Assembly (NCBI GenBank): GCA_019894975.1
Contig: JAGXNO010000019.1
Span: 1-63,137 of the forward strand
Reading direction: 5' to 3'
DNA from: Promethearchaeota archaeon
Lineage (GTDB): Archaea; Asgardarchaeota; Lokiarchaeia; Sigyniarchaeales; SOKP01
Length of the DNA: 63,137 nt
This document shows, one piece after another, positions 26,942 through 35,757 of this stretch. The notes beneath the pieces are model-generated. The model was not told where the DNA came from. It worked only from the letters and a program-made list of their open reading frames with translations, and did no database searches. Every line of letters begins with the position of its first letter. The stretch's first letter is position 1. Both the position numbers and the translations under genes were made by a program.

Positions 26942-27514
26942 AAAAGGATTGTATCAATATCAACCAAGTTTAGATTTCATAAAAAAAGAAAAAGAAATGA
27001 ATTAATTAGCATTATTGAAATTTTACACTATCAAATCGATAAGATAATTGAAGAAATAAAAACACACCCCTCTGTCTATGAATTTAATATAGTAAATCTA
27101 GAAGAAAATAGAGTAAGAATTAACGTTAAGACAAAAAATCCCTATTTATTATTTGCCGTAATTAAATGTGGGGTTATTATTGATTTTCCGGTTAAAGTAA
27201 GAGATAAATTTGCTATATGGAATCTGATCTCAACCAGAAAAAGAATCGATGATTTATTAAAGCTTTTTGAGAAGGAAGATATTAATTTCTCATTACTTAA
27301 AATTGGTAGCTCACAGTATAGTTTTGAGAGAGATAAAAATAAGTTAAGTGTAAAAGAATCTAAGATTCTCGATACTGCCATTGATTTAGGGTTTTTTGAG
27401 GTACCCCGAAAAATTTCATTAGAAATGCTAGCTAATAACTTAGGAAAATCAAAATCTTGGACATCGGAACAATTAAGGAAAATTATTAAGAAAAAGATAA
27501 AATTTGGGATTTGA
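26942..27514 (+). CDS. Bat-type (HTH_10) regulator lacking a standard start codon
   Basis: An uninterrupted plus-strand frame of 190 codons ends at TGA 27512-27514. It contains the middle domain of Bat-like regulators (VKTKNPYLLFAVIKCG, DFPVKVRDKFAIWNLI) and the C-terminal HTH_10 (ESKILDTAIDLGFFEVPRKI, then LANNLGKSKSWTSEQLRK). A TAA at 26939-26941 closes the frame upstream. No ATG, GTG or TTG occurs before the HTH; the earliest candidate is ATT at 26948. The usual first ~20 residues of the family also appear to be missing. It is either a gene with a rare start codon or a 5'-truncated copy. Its reading frame has no internal damage, which argues for recent loss or for function. It is divergent from the radical SAM gene. 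Confidence 0.6.
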   Translation, partial: KRIVSISTKFRFHKKRKRNELISIIEILHYQIDKIIEEIKTHPSVYEFNIVNLEENRVRINVKTKNPYLLFAVIKCGVIIDFPVKVRDKFAIWNLISTRKRIDDLLKLFEKEDINFSLLKIGSSQYSFERDKNKLSVKESKILDTAIDLGFFEVPRKISLEMLANNLGKSKSWTSEQLRKIIKKKIKFGI

Positions 27515-27567
27515 TTTAGTGGTTTTCCTATTTCTGTGAGTTATAATCATTAGGTTGAATAATAATA

Positions 27568-27581
27568 CCGAACATGTTCGG
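27568..27581. promoter_or_regulatory. Perfect 14-bp palindrome (operator-like)
   Basis: CCGAACATGTTCGG is perfectly self-complementary and stands out in AT-rich surroundings, about 86 bp before the ATG of the membrane-protein gene at 27667. Its core fits the Gram-positive LexA box pattern CGAAC-N4-GTTCG, and similar palindromes are used by TetR-type repressors. Which regulator binds it here is unknown. Confidence 0.4.
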
Positions 27582-27666
27582 ACACCTCCTTTTAAGGTAA
27601 AAAATTAAGTAATCAACTAATCAAAAAAATTTCATTTATATTTTAATTAGGAAATTGATAACAAAA

Positions 27667-28494
27667 ATGACTGAAGAAACAAAAATTAGATCAGAAAATG
27701 GTAGATTATGGGGATTAGTCTCTATCATTTTGGGTGCAGGAGGAATATTTCTTTCGTATCTTTTTATCTTTCTACATTTAGAAAACATTTTGTCTGCCGA
27801 AACCGCCGCCGCGCAAGAATGTAGACTTACAGCTCCCTTTTTCATTCCGGCTTTTGCGGTTATCGGTATATTGGGAGGGACATTATGGTTAGTAACGAGT
27901 GTGGGCTTTTTTCAGAAAAAGGAGTGGGCTTATTCCGTCGGTGTAATCGCCGTAGTTATAACCCTTTTTGCCAGCTTTTGGCCAAATATTCCTGCTATGG
28001 AAAGTGAAGCAGCGGTACCAGGTCCTTGGTTTCTGATTTTTTTCCCTAATTTATTGGTATACTTCTTTCTTTTAGGAAGAATAGGGCACGAATCTGGGAA
28101 AAAAGCATGGTTTGGTTTGGCGGTAGGTATGGCATTCATTCTGAATTTCATAAACGGAATTGCGGCAACTACCAGAATGGTAAATAGAATACCTGATTAT
28201 GGTGAAGCCAGTATGTATATGCTCACTATGCCTACGAATATGTTTGCATCCTTTCTTTTTGGATATACAACAATAGGGCTTTTCTTAGCCAAAAAGAAAG
28301 ATTTAATGCGATATACTGGATTGGCGGGGGTATTCTTGGCAATTGCGGTAGGTTTTCCTTTAGCCTTCGATTCTATGTTCCTTGAAGGTTCGGACCCCAG
28401 TTTCTCCATGTTCATCATGGGTCCAGTTGTTAGCCTTTTGGTAGGGTTTGTATTACTGTCTTCCAAAATGTGGAATAAAATCAATACAGTGTGA
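27667..28494 (+). CDS. Multi-pass membrane protein of unknown function, possibly acquired
   Basis: The protein of about 275 residues has roughly eight hydrophobic segments (for example LVSIILGAGGIFLSYLFIFL, FIPAFAVIGILGGTLWLVT, GVIAVVITLFASF, VGMAFILNFINGIA, ASFLFGYTTIGLFLA, GVFLAIAVGFPLAF, MGPVVSLLVGFVLL). I recognise no transport or catalytic motif. The ATG at 27667 (MTEETKIR) is preferred over an upstream TTG at 27655. The DNA is visibly richer in G+C than its neighbours (for example GCCGAAACCGCCGCC), which suggests horizontal transfer. A perfect palindrome lies upstream and a strong T-tract lies directly downstream, so it looks like a self-contained transcription unit. Confidence 0.7.
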   Translation: MTEETKIRSENGRLWGLVSIILGAGGIFLSYLFIFLHLENILSAETAAAQECRLTAPFFIPAFAVIGILGGTLWLVTSVGFFQKKEWAYSVGVIAVVITLFASFWPNIPAMESEAAVPGPWFLIFFPNLLVYFFLLGRIGHESGKKAWFGLAVGMAFILNFINGIAATTRMVNRIPDYGEASMYMLTMPTNMFASFLFGYTTIGLFLAKKKDLMRYTGLAGVFLAIAVGFPLAFDSMFLEGSDPSFSMFIMGPVVSLLVGFVLLSSKMWNKINTV

Positions 28495-28500
28495 GTAAAA

Positions 28501-28532
28501 TTTTTTTTTTTTTTGTTCTTTTTTTTTATTTT
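28501..28532 (+). terminator. Long oligo-T terminator
   Basis: Fourteen T residues, then GTTC, then eleven Ts (a few bp after the TGA of the membrane gene) form a strong archaeal-type intrinsic terminator. Confidence 0.65.
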
Positions 28533-28618
28533 AAGCAAATAGTATTATTCTTATAATTCCAGTTGAATAGGTGGTTTAACTTTTAAATTCTATAAAATAT
28601 TATATCATATTATTCTAA

Positions 28619-29686
28619 TTGTATTATTTTTCTAAGATATTGAATTCGCACGATTTGACTCTTTCTGCAATGAAAGGTATTCCTGAAAAAATTCCTTTTA
28701 ATCCATTCATTATGCATTTAGCAGCGAGTTTAGCAAATAAAGATTATAATCATCATTACTGTCAAAATCCAGAGATATTGGTAGAATCGCAAATTAAATG
28801 TGCTAATTTTTTTGGAATCGATCATGTGAATGTTTCAACTGATGCCTACAGAGAAGCAAGTGCTTGGGGTGTTGAAATTGATTGGGAAAGCCATACTCCT
28901 GTTTCGAAAAGAGATATTGAAATTTCTGAATTTAATTCAATAGAAGTACCCAATTTACTTGAAAATCAGAGGATTATGAATCGTGTCAATGCTGTTAAGC
29001 ACTTTTCGAGAGAAGTAGGGGGAAATCAATGTATAATTGGATGGATTGAAGCGCCTTTTGCCGAAATTTGCTGTTTATTTGGTCTAGTAAATGTACTTCT
29101 ACAATGTAAAAATCAAAACTGGGTTGAGAACATAAAAGATTTAATTGAGAGAATACTTCCTGTCCAAAAAGAGTTTGCTAATCTACAGATCGAAGCAGGA
29201 GCAGACATTATCGGAGTAGGTGATTCTGCTATTTCGCAAATTGGTCCGATGAGATATGAAAAGTGTTGCTTAGATGCAACCAGAGATTTATTTACTAATA
29301 TTCAGAAGAATGTGCCCGTACTTTATCATGTATGTGGTGATAATGATATTGTCGATAAAGAAGGTAGAGATATGATAAAATTAATATCAAGTACAGGAGC
29401 AAATATCATTGATTTCGATTATCAGGTCGATTTAAAAATTGCTAAGCAAAAATGTGGAAGTACTAATTGTATTCGTGGTAATTCTAACACAACAGTTTTT
29501 GGTGACCTCTCCTATTCCCCCTTAGATGTTGTAAATGAGGTATCTAAAACAATCGAATCAGGAAAACCTGGAGGTCAATATATGTATGCGTTGGGATGTG
29601 AAGTTCCGTGGGAACCGCTGGATTTAGCAATTCGAAATTTAAGCATAGCAAAAGCAATAACTGAAAAGAGGGGATATTATAATTGA
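28619..29686 (+). CDS. Uroporphyrinogen-decarboxylase-fold methyltransferase (MtaA/CmuA-like)
   Basis: This is a UroD-family barrel. When numbered from the TTG at 28619, the zinc-ligand set of corrinoid:thiol methyltransferases is present: HVC at 237-239 and a later Cys in YALGCEVP (C327). This H-x-C...C pattern marks MtaA/MtbA-type enzymes that move methyl groups between a corrinoid protein and a thiol such as coenzyme M, rather than heme-pathway UroD. The start is uncertain: TTG 28619 keeps the expected N-terminal helix, whereas the first ATG (28670) begins inside it. No corrinoid protein or methyltransferase partner is adjacent, so the acceptor and donor are unknown. Confidence 0.75.
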   Translation: MYYFSKILNSHDLTLSAMKGIPEKIPFNPFIMHLAASLANKDYNHHYCQNPEILVESQIKCANFFGIDHVNVSTDAYREASAWGVEIDWESHTPVSKRDIEISEFNSIEVPNLLENQRIMNRVNAVKHFSREVGGNQCIIGWIEAPFAEICCLFGLVNVLLQCKNQNWVENIKDLIERILPVQKEFANLQIEAGADIIGVGDSAISQIGPMRYEKCCLDATRDLFTNIQKNVPVLYHVCGDNDIVDKEGRDMIKLISSTGANIIDFDYQVDLKIAKQKCGSTNCIRGNSNTTVFGDLSYSPLDVVNEVSKTIESGKPGGQYMYALGCEVPWEPLDLAIRNLSIAKAITEKRGYYN

Positions 29687-29782
29687 ATTTAAGATAGTTA
29701 TTTTATAATTACCAGATGAGTCGGAGTTTATTCCATTGAGTCAGGATATATATAATAATATACAAAAACAACACTATACTTT

Positions 29783-30115
29783 TTAAATTCCTAACCGTTC
29801 TTTCATCTTTTTCGCTACTGGCCAGTTTTGCATGGTAATATGGCGTCGTTCACGAATGATTAATCCATCTTTATCTAGTAGAAGAAATGACATAAAGGGT
29901 GTCTCCTTTAAGGCACCTTCCTCGATCCATGACATGATAGCTTCCACTACCACCTGGTTCCCCTTTGCATAGCTCATAGCGATTCGCATATTTCTGTCTG
30001 GTGCTTCTTTCATAATAATTTCTTCAATTTCTTTTGCTACCTTCAAGTTATAAGAACATCTTTGAGGAGGTAGTTGCATCCTGAACCGATCGGGATGGTA
30101 TATATTCATAATCAA
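29783..30115 (-). pseudogene. SnoaL/NTF2-like C-terminal fragment
   Basis: The readable part (EEALKETPFMSFLLLDKDGL-like beta strands; actual local string GALKETPFMSFLLLDKDG and IIRERRHITMQNW) resembles the second half of a SnoaL-type fold. The first ~20 residues read like out-of-frame sequence of the adjacent PEP-synthase fragment, and the two frames overlap. A complete N-terminal half is absent. I read it as a truncated gene joined to another truncated gene. Confidence 0.45.
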
Positions 30116-30326
30116 GTCCAGCTAGAATCTTTTCTATCGTATTCTCAATATTATTCGCATGAAGAAACTCCATGTAACCACTTGTCGTAACAACAAACCC
30201 TGATGGAACTGGGAATCCTGCTTTAACTAGCTTGCCTAGACTGGCACCTTTACCTCCCACCACGGCAATATCCGTTGATCTATCTTCTCCAAGACTAACG
30301 AGAAAATTATCTTTCTTACTATTCAT
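30048..30326 (-). pseudogene. PEP synthase/PPDK N-terminal fragment
   Basis: The ATG at 30326 opens a sequence with VVGGKGASLGKLVKAGFPVP and then SGFVVTTSGYMEFL, the hallmark N-terminus of phosphoenolpyruvate synthase and pyruvate phosphate dikinase (ATP-grasp part). After about 75 residues, near KILAGLDYEY, similarity ends and the frame stops soon after (SSKMFL-stop). The phosphohistidine and PEP-binding domains (~700 residues) are missing. It is a remnant and overlaps the SnoaL-like fragment in another frame. Confidence 0.7.
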
Positions 30327-30422
30327 TGAAATTACTTCTGATATGGTAATCTAAATTAAAATAAAATATATCTTGATTAAAAATTTGCTTAATAACTATT
30401 TAAAATTAAACACAAATGAATT

Positions 30423-32501
30423 TTAGGAGATGCTAAATGTGGTTGTTAAGAGATCTTCCTTGCGTGAAGAAGGTCCAACATAAATGATATAAATAATGTT
30501 TTCTACAACCCATTCTTTTCTATCTATATCATAATACGCCAGATCCTCTGCCCTTAAACCCAAATTAACAGTTTTAGTTTCACCCGGAGTTAGAAAAACT
30601 TTATCAAAGCCTTTAAGATCCTTAAAAGGTCTATCCACTGACGAATTTTTATATCCTACATACATTTGCACGACTTCTTCCCCAGTTATATTTCCAGTAT
30701 TAGTCACATCAACACTTACTTGAATTTCACCATCAGAACTAATCATACTTTTATCAATTCTAAGATTATTGTATGAATAGCTTGTATAGCTTAAGCCATA
30801 ACCAAACGGATATGTAGGTTCATATCCTTCTTTATCCATTAATCTATACCCATGATAATATCCATATTCAATTTCAGTTACATTTGTATCGAAGTATGGA
30901 AGTTGATCCTCTGATTTTGCAAATACAGCAGGTAATTTTGCGCTAGGATTAATATCACCGAACAATATTTCTCCAAGTGCAGTCCCACCTTCCATTCCAG
31001 GATACCATAACATCAAGATTGCAGAAACTTCATTTTCCCATGGTTCTACAATTATCGGACCACCTCCTTCTAATGCTACAATACAATTCTCGTTTACTGA
31101 AGCTATTGCAGATATTAGTTTCTCATCTTTTTCATGTAATCTTAATGATTTTCGATCTCCCGTACGTTCTTTAGATCCAGATCCCTCTCCTTCATCTATA
31201 TGAGTGTATCCTGCTACAATAATGGAGATTTCTGAACTTTTAGCTAATTCCTTAGCATCTTCAAGATCCTCTCCTTCATTGAATATTATATTAGTTGCAT
31301 TTCCTGCAGAACTTTTTATACCTTCAAGTGGAGTTATTACATATGGGGGATAAACTCTACTACTACCATGATCCCCAATATTGGGAGTATTTGTTAATTT
31401 ACCAAAAACGGCAATCTGTTTTATTTCATTTCTTTTCAGTGGTAATATTGATTTTTTGTTCTTCAATAGTACAATACTTTTTCTCGCAGCCTCTAAAGCT
31501 AAGTCAGTGTGTTCTTTACAAGCAATTTTTTCCTTATTATATAACTTAGGATCCCCTTTGTGTGCAAATTTAAGTTTTTGTCTTAAAATTCGTAAAACTC
31601 CTTCATCAACAAGATCTTCGGTGAATCGTCCTTCATTCATATATCCGATCATCTTATCCGGAGCCATCCGAAACTCGAATGGCATCTCAATATCCACCCC
31701 CGCATTTATAGCGAGTGCCCCATTCCGAATACCCCAAAAAAAATCAGTAAGAACAAAACCCTTAAAATTCCAATCTTCTTTTAAAATTTCTCTTAGGAGG
31801 TGTGGGTTATGACCACAATACTTACCATTCACTTTATTATATGCACTCATGATAGAAGCTACACCTGCATCAACACATTTTTTAAAATGTGGAAGATAAA
31901 CTTCCCTTAATGTTCTTTCATCAATTGATACGTTTAAATTAAATCTTGTAGTTTCTATGCTATTACAGGCATAATGTTTAGCACATGCCATAATATGCTT
32001 TTGAACACCCTTTAAGAGTGCCACACCAAAAACTCCAAGGTGATATGTATCTTCCCCATATGTTTCTTGAGCTCTTCCCCAAGCTGGGTGTCTCAATAAG
32101 TTAATACATACACCACCAAAGTAGTTAGCACCATGTGATTTTGCTTCAATTCCAATCACACTCCCAATTTTTTCCTCTAATTCCAAATCCCAAGAAGCAC
32201 CTCTTGCCATGGATACAGGAAAACAAGTTGAACTTCCTATAACAACTCCTCTTGGTCCATCAGAAAAAAGGACTCCAGGGACTCCGAGTTTTTTATCTTC
32301 TCCGGCAGAGATGGATTCAGCATTATACCTTTTATGCATTTTTGGTCCACCTTCGGTTACTGTCTGATCTGCTACCATCTGGTTTAATTTTTCCTTCAGA
32401 GTCATTATAGAAAGAATTTGTTTTGCTTTTTCTTCAATTTGATCAACTGATAGATCTTGTAAATCATCCCAATTTATCCATCTTTTTGAATCTTCTGACA
32501 T
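30423..32501 (-). CDS. Glycoside hydrolase family 3 beta-glucosidase-like
   Basis: This 692-residue protein has the GH3 (alpha/beta)8 barrel with GPRGVVIGSSTCFPVSMA and KHYACNSIETTR. The nucleophile region is GFVLTDFFWG (Asp ~253 from the first ATG). The middle alpha/beta sandwich and a C-terminal fibronectin-III-like domain (VTNTGNITGEEVVQMYVG) complete a full-length family member. No signal peptide is seen, so it should act in the cytoplasm on imported oligosaccharides or glycosides. It is the last gene of a minus-strand run with a PfkB kinase, an APH-like kinase and a sugar epimerase. The exact sugar specificity is not readable. Confidence 0.9.
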   Translation of the reverse strand: MSEDSKRWINWDDLQDLSVDQIEEKAKQILSIMTLKEKLNQMVADQTVTEGGPKMHKRYNAESISAGEDKKLGVPGVLFSDGPRGVVIGSSTCFPVSMARGASWDLELEEKIGSVIGIEAKSHGANYFGGVCINLLRHPAWGRAQETYGEDTYHLGVFGVALLKGVQKHIMACAKHYACNSIETTRFNLNVSIDERTLREVYLPHFKKCVDAGVASIMSAYNKVNGKYCGHNPHLLREILKEDWNFKGFVLTDFFWGIRNGALAINAGVDIEMPFEFRMAPDKMIGYMNEGRFTEDLVDEGVLRILRQKLKFAHKGDPKLYNKEKIACKEHTDLALEAARKSIVLLKNKKSILPLKRNEIKQIAVFGKLTNTPNIGDHGSSRVYPPYVITPLEGIKSSAGNATNIIFNEGEDLEDAKELAKSSEISIIVAGYTHIDEGEGSGSKERTGDRKSLRLHEKDEKLISAIASVNENCIVALEGGGPIIVEPWENEVSAILMLWYPGMEGGTALGEILFGDINPSAKLPAVFAKSEDQLPYFDTNVTEIEYGYYHGYRLMDKEGYEPTYPFGYGLSYTSYSYNNLRIDKSMISSDGEIQVSVDVTNTGNITGEEVVQMYVGYKNSSVDRPFKDLKGFDKVFLTPGETKTVNLGLRAEDLAYYDIDRKEWVVENIIYIIYVGPSSRKEDLLTTTFSIS

Positions 32502-32609
32502 TTTAATGACCTTTTACTATCAATTCAACAACAAATTTGTTTTAATAAAAATAAAAGGTTATACTCACATTAAAAGTTTAAAAAAAGAAGATTAAAATTA
32601 TATCGAGTT

Positions 32610-33533
32610 TTATTGATTCATGAAATCTTCTACTTCTTGCCGGCTAGGGACATTCATCGCTCCTTTTCTTGTGATTTTTAAGGCTGAAACTGCATTTGCG
32701 AAATAGGGTATTTCTTTTAAGGGCATTTTGGTTAATAATCCAGTAATTAATCCAGCAGCAAATGCATCACCCGCTCCAGTCGTGTCTACAACATCAACCT
32801 TATATGAAGGTGCGGAAAATATACCATTTTTGGTGAGAATGGTTGCTCCTTCTGCTCCCCGTGTTATACCTACGATAGAAGGTCCTAATTCTAGGATAGA
32901 CTCGAATGCTTTTTCACCTTTTTCTTGGGTGATAAATTCTGCTTCTGAGATTGATGGTAAAAAAATATCTGTATCTTTGAGAACTTTAAAAATATGTTCT
33001 CGTGGATCTTTGTTATGCCATAAATCATCCCGAAGATTGGGATCACATGCTACTTGTAAACCATGTTTTTTAGCATAGTCAATTGCTTTAAAGATCGCAC
33101 TTCGAGCTGGTTCATCAGCCATAGATACTGTTCCGCACATTAGTAGTTTTGCTGATTTAATGTATTCCTCGCTAATTTCTTCAGGTGTTAGCATAATATC
33201 AGCACAAGGAGATCTATAAAATGAAAAACTAGGGTTTCTATTTTCATCCAAACCGACGAATGCAAGAGCAGTTTTATATTCACTTGTTATCTTTACTTGA
33301 CTTATCTCTACAGTCTCAGTTTCAAGTGTTTTTATCAAGAAATTCCCGAAAAAATCATCACCTACTTTGGTTATCATACCCGATGACAATCCTAAATGCC
33401 TAACACCAACAGCAAAATTTGCGGGTGCTCCTCCGGCGAATCTTTTAAAAGTAGTTTGGACTTCTAAGGGTTTAGCTGGCATATCAGCTATCATATCAAT
33501 TAAAATTTCTCCGATTGCAATAACTTCAACCAT
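32610..33533 (-). CDS. PfkB-family carbohydrate kinase
   Basis: The ribokinase/fructokinase fold is clear. It has the N-terminal FAGGAPANFAVGVRHLG motif and the C-terminal catalytic anion-hole motif DTTGAGDAFAAG with the catalytic Asp. The ATG at 33533 (MVEVIAIGEILIDM) is chosen because homology starts there; another in-frame ATG lies at 33545. It probably phosphorylates a sugar such as fructose, tagatose or psicose in the pathway formed with the neighbouring epimerase and glycosidase genes. Gap to the upstream kinase gene is 26 bp, so cotranscription is likely. Confidence 0.88.
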   Translation of the reverse strand: MVEVIAIGEILIDMIADMPAKPLEVQTTFKRFAGGAPANFAVGVRHLGLSSGMITKVGDDFFGNFLIKTLETETVEISQVKITSEYKTALAFVGLDENRNPSFSFYRSPCADIMLTPEEISEEYIKSAKLLMCGTVSMADEPARSAIFKAIDYAKKHGLQVACDPNLRDDLWHNKDPREHIFKVLKDTDIFLPSISEAEFITQEKGEKAFESILELGPSIVGITRGAEGATILTKNGIFSAPSYKVDVVDTTGAGDAFAAGLITGLLTKMPLKEIPYFANAVSALKITRKGAMNVPSRQEVEDFMNQ

Positions 33534-33559
33534 ATAAATCTCCAATTATTTCAGATAAT

Positions 33560-34708
33560 TCATGAGGGACAAATACTTGTAGCATCATTATCAATTATTG
33601 CTTGGAATTGACGTTTAGTATTTACTTCGAACAACTTCATAGCCCTAGGATCACTTCTATCCAACTGAGCAAAACTAAGTACAGGGATATAGGCATAACA
33701 CATTAAAGCTTTAAGGTAATTTTCCCAGGCAAAGTCAAAATCAAAACCTGTAATCTCTTTTTCTTCTAACCGTTTAATATAATGTTTAACCATATCTTTC
33801 TCAATTTTTCTCCTTAAATCGATTTCAACACTTTCAGCTAAAAGGTATCCTATATCCAAAATACCCCCATTTACAACTGCTGAGCCCCAATCAATAATAA
33901 TAATTGGATTTTCTTTATTTTCCCAATCGAAGAATAGATTATCAACCCGAAAATCAAAATGAGAAATAGTCATGTTGTCATCTGGTATATCTGTTACCAA
34001 CCAAGGAAATTGTTCATGGATTATCTGTCCTGCTTGTAAACTACCTTCAGGAAGAAATTTCTGAAATTCCTCTGATTTTACAGAAAGATCCCAACTATTA
34101 CGAAAAGTGTCGACCATTGATTTAGACACATCATCCTTAGGTTTTGGCATCCAATCAAACGAATATAGATCTGGAGAATCCCACCATCTTGAGTGGAATT
34201 CGGCAATAGTATCTATTACTTGTCTAGTCTGATCCTCATTCATACCCTTTATTTGGTCAATTTGTTCATAACATGAGCAATCATCTAAAATCAGGATATA
34301 TCTTTTAGCTTCTTTATCAAAACCGTGGTAAATAACACCAGGAGTACGAATGGGACTTTGAGGTGCTACTTCTGTATAAAATCTAATTTCTCTTTCATAG
34401 AGATTGTATTGTTCAGCAATAGCCAAAGCTGTTCTAAAGGTAGTTGGCATTTTTACTATCATAGTTTCTGGGAGATTGGGGGATTCTTTGTCGTATTTTA
34501 AAGTTAATCTTGCCATGTCACTTACGAATCCTTCACCAGCACCCCATGGTTCTCTTGAAATTGATTCGATATTGATATCTTTAAGATATCCAGAGCTATG
34601 CAGAGCATCGTTAAGCCATTCTGATGTCATCCTTTTTGTTCGTTTAGGTATCATTTCTTCTATATCTCTTGATTTCGTGATTATTGATAATATTAGTTTC
34701 ATCTTCAA
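33560..34708 (-). CDS. Aminoglycoside-phosphotransferase/ecdysteroid-kinase-like kinase
   Basis: This protein-kinase-like fold has the catalytic loop SHFDFRVDNLFFD (HxDxxxxN type) and the metal-binding IDWGSAVVNGG (in place of DFG). Upstream are the Lys-containing ETMIVKMP strand and a conserved ILDDCS hinge. The closest broad family is the phosphotransferase enzyme family that includes EcKinase (CHK) proteins. These phosphorylate small alcohols. The gene sits between a sugar epimerase and a PfkB kinase, so a sugar or glycoside substrate is more likely than an antibiotic. The true start may be the ATG of MIPKRTKRM (18 codons in). Confidence 0.75.
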   Translation of the reverse strand: MKMKLILSIITKSRDIEEMIPKRTKRMTSEWLNDALHSSGYLKDINIESISREPWGAGEGFVSDMARLTLKYDKESPNLPETMIVKMPTTFRTALAIAEQYNLYEREIRFYTEVAPQSPIRTPGVIYHGFDKEAKRYILILDDCSCYEQIDQIKGMNEDQTRQVIDTIAEFHSRWWDSPDLYSFDWMPKPKDDVSKSMVDTFRNSWDLSVKSEEFQKFLPEGSLQAGQIIHEQFPWLVTDIPDDNMTISHFDFRVDNLFFDWENKENPIIIIDWGSAVVNGGILDIGYLLAESVEIDLRRKIEKDMVKHYIKRLEEKEITGFDFDFAWENYLKALMCYAYIPVLSFAQLDRSDPRAMKLFEVNTKRQFQAIIDNDATSICPS

Positions 34709-34749
34709 TACTTAAAATATTTACTCTAAAAACAAAGAAATTATTATGT

Positions 34750-35601
34750 TTATTCTATTAAACCATACTTTTCCTGCATAATTCGGATGAAAGTGGCACC
34801 CTCTTTTATGAGGACATCCCCACTGAGTGCAAGTTGACGCCATACCCACGTATTCATATTGTTAGTCATATCTACAAAGCTTTCTAATGCAGCATATCCA
34901 CGATAATTTATTTCAGCCAGAGCTTTAAAAATTCCATCCCAATCGACCAAACCCGTGCCGGGAATGCCTCGATCATTTTCACATAAATGATAATGAATAA
35001 GCTTATCACCTGCGAGTTTTGTGGACTCATAAAAGCTCTTTTCTTCGATGTTCATATGATAGGTATCAAGATGGATTTTCATATTATCCTCATCAATCAT
35101 ATCGATTAGCTTTAGGGCTTGTTCGCATGTATTAATAAGATATGTCTCATACCGATTCACAGGTTCAAGACCGATAGTGACTCCTAGGGTTTTTGCGTAT
35201 TGTGCGACCTCTTTTAAGCATTCGGCAGAAAATTTCCATGTTTGTTCTGTAGGTCTATCTCGTGTAGCTTTAGTATGTTGAGAGTATATGACGCCTGAAA
35301 GACTTGTTCCCCCTACATCATGTGTTGCTTTAGTGCAACTCTTTAAATATTCAACTCCATTAGCTCGAATTTCAGGTTTATCACTAGTTATATCAGTTTT
35401 TTCATCTAAAATTGTTGAGGTAACTACATCCAACCCAACTTTCGATAATCTCTTTGAAACGGCGTTGACATCAAAATCTTCTAATACCATCAATGGAATT
35501 TCTATAAAATCTAAACCTAAGTCCTTTATTCTATTAATCAAATCAAGGGATTCATTACTCCATTGTGAACAATATGCATATGCATGTATTCCAATCTTCA
35601 T
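34750..35601 (-). CDS. Sugar phosphate isomerase/epimerase (psicose/tagatose 3-epimerase-like)
   Basis: This 283-residue TIM barrel of the xylose-isomerase-like (AP endonuclease 2) family opens MKIGIHAYAYCSQW. The metal-ligand residues expected for D-psicose/D-tagatose 3-epimerases are visible: Glu in GLEPVNRYE, Asp in HLDTYHMNIEE, a His in YHLCENDRG, and Glu in ALESF. These enzymes interconvert ketoses at C3. It is the first gene of the minus-strand sugar operon. Ketose epimerization followed by phosphorylation (PfkB) is a coherent pathway. Exact substrate is unproven. Confidence 0.85.
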   Translation of the reverse strand: MKIGIHAYAYCSQWSNESLDLINRIKDLGLDFIEIPLMVLEDFDVNAVSKRLSKVGLDVVTSTILDEKTDITSDKPEIRANGVEYLKSCTKATHDVGGTSLSGVIYSQHTKATRDRPTEQTWKFSAECLKEVAQYAKTLGVTIGLEPVNRYETYLINTCEQALKLIDMIDEDNMKIHLDTYHMNIEEKSFYESTKLAGDKLIHYHLCENDRGIPGTGLVDWDGIFKALAEINYRGYAALESFVDMTNNMNTWVWRQLALSGDVLIKEGATFIRIMQEKYGLIE

Positions 35602-35757
35602 TTTGCTCTTCTATATTTAGTAATGGAAATTATTTGAAGTCTATTATTATTTAAATTATATTAGTTTGCAACCTATTATCTAAAAAAATAAATTCCATGA
35701 ATAATTTCTATTAATTGATTTTCAGACTTATTTGAAATTTGCAAGGACAAAGATATT

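Noticed and set aside
33560..34708. Aminoglycoside resistance gene
   Set aside because: The fold family is shared, but the context is a sugar operon and the sequence fits the EcKinase/CHK side; resistance is not supported.
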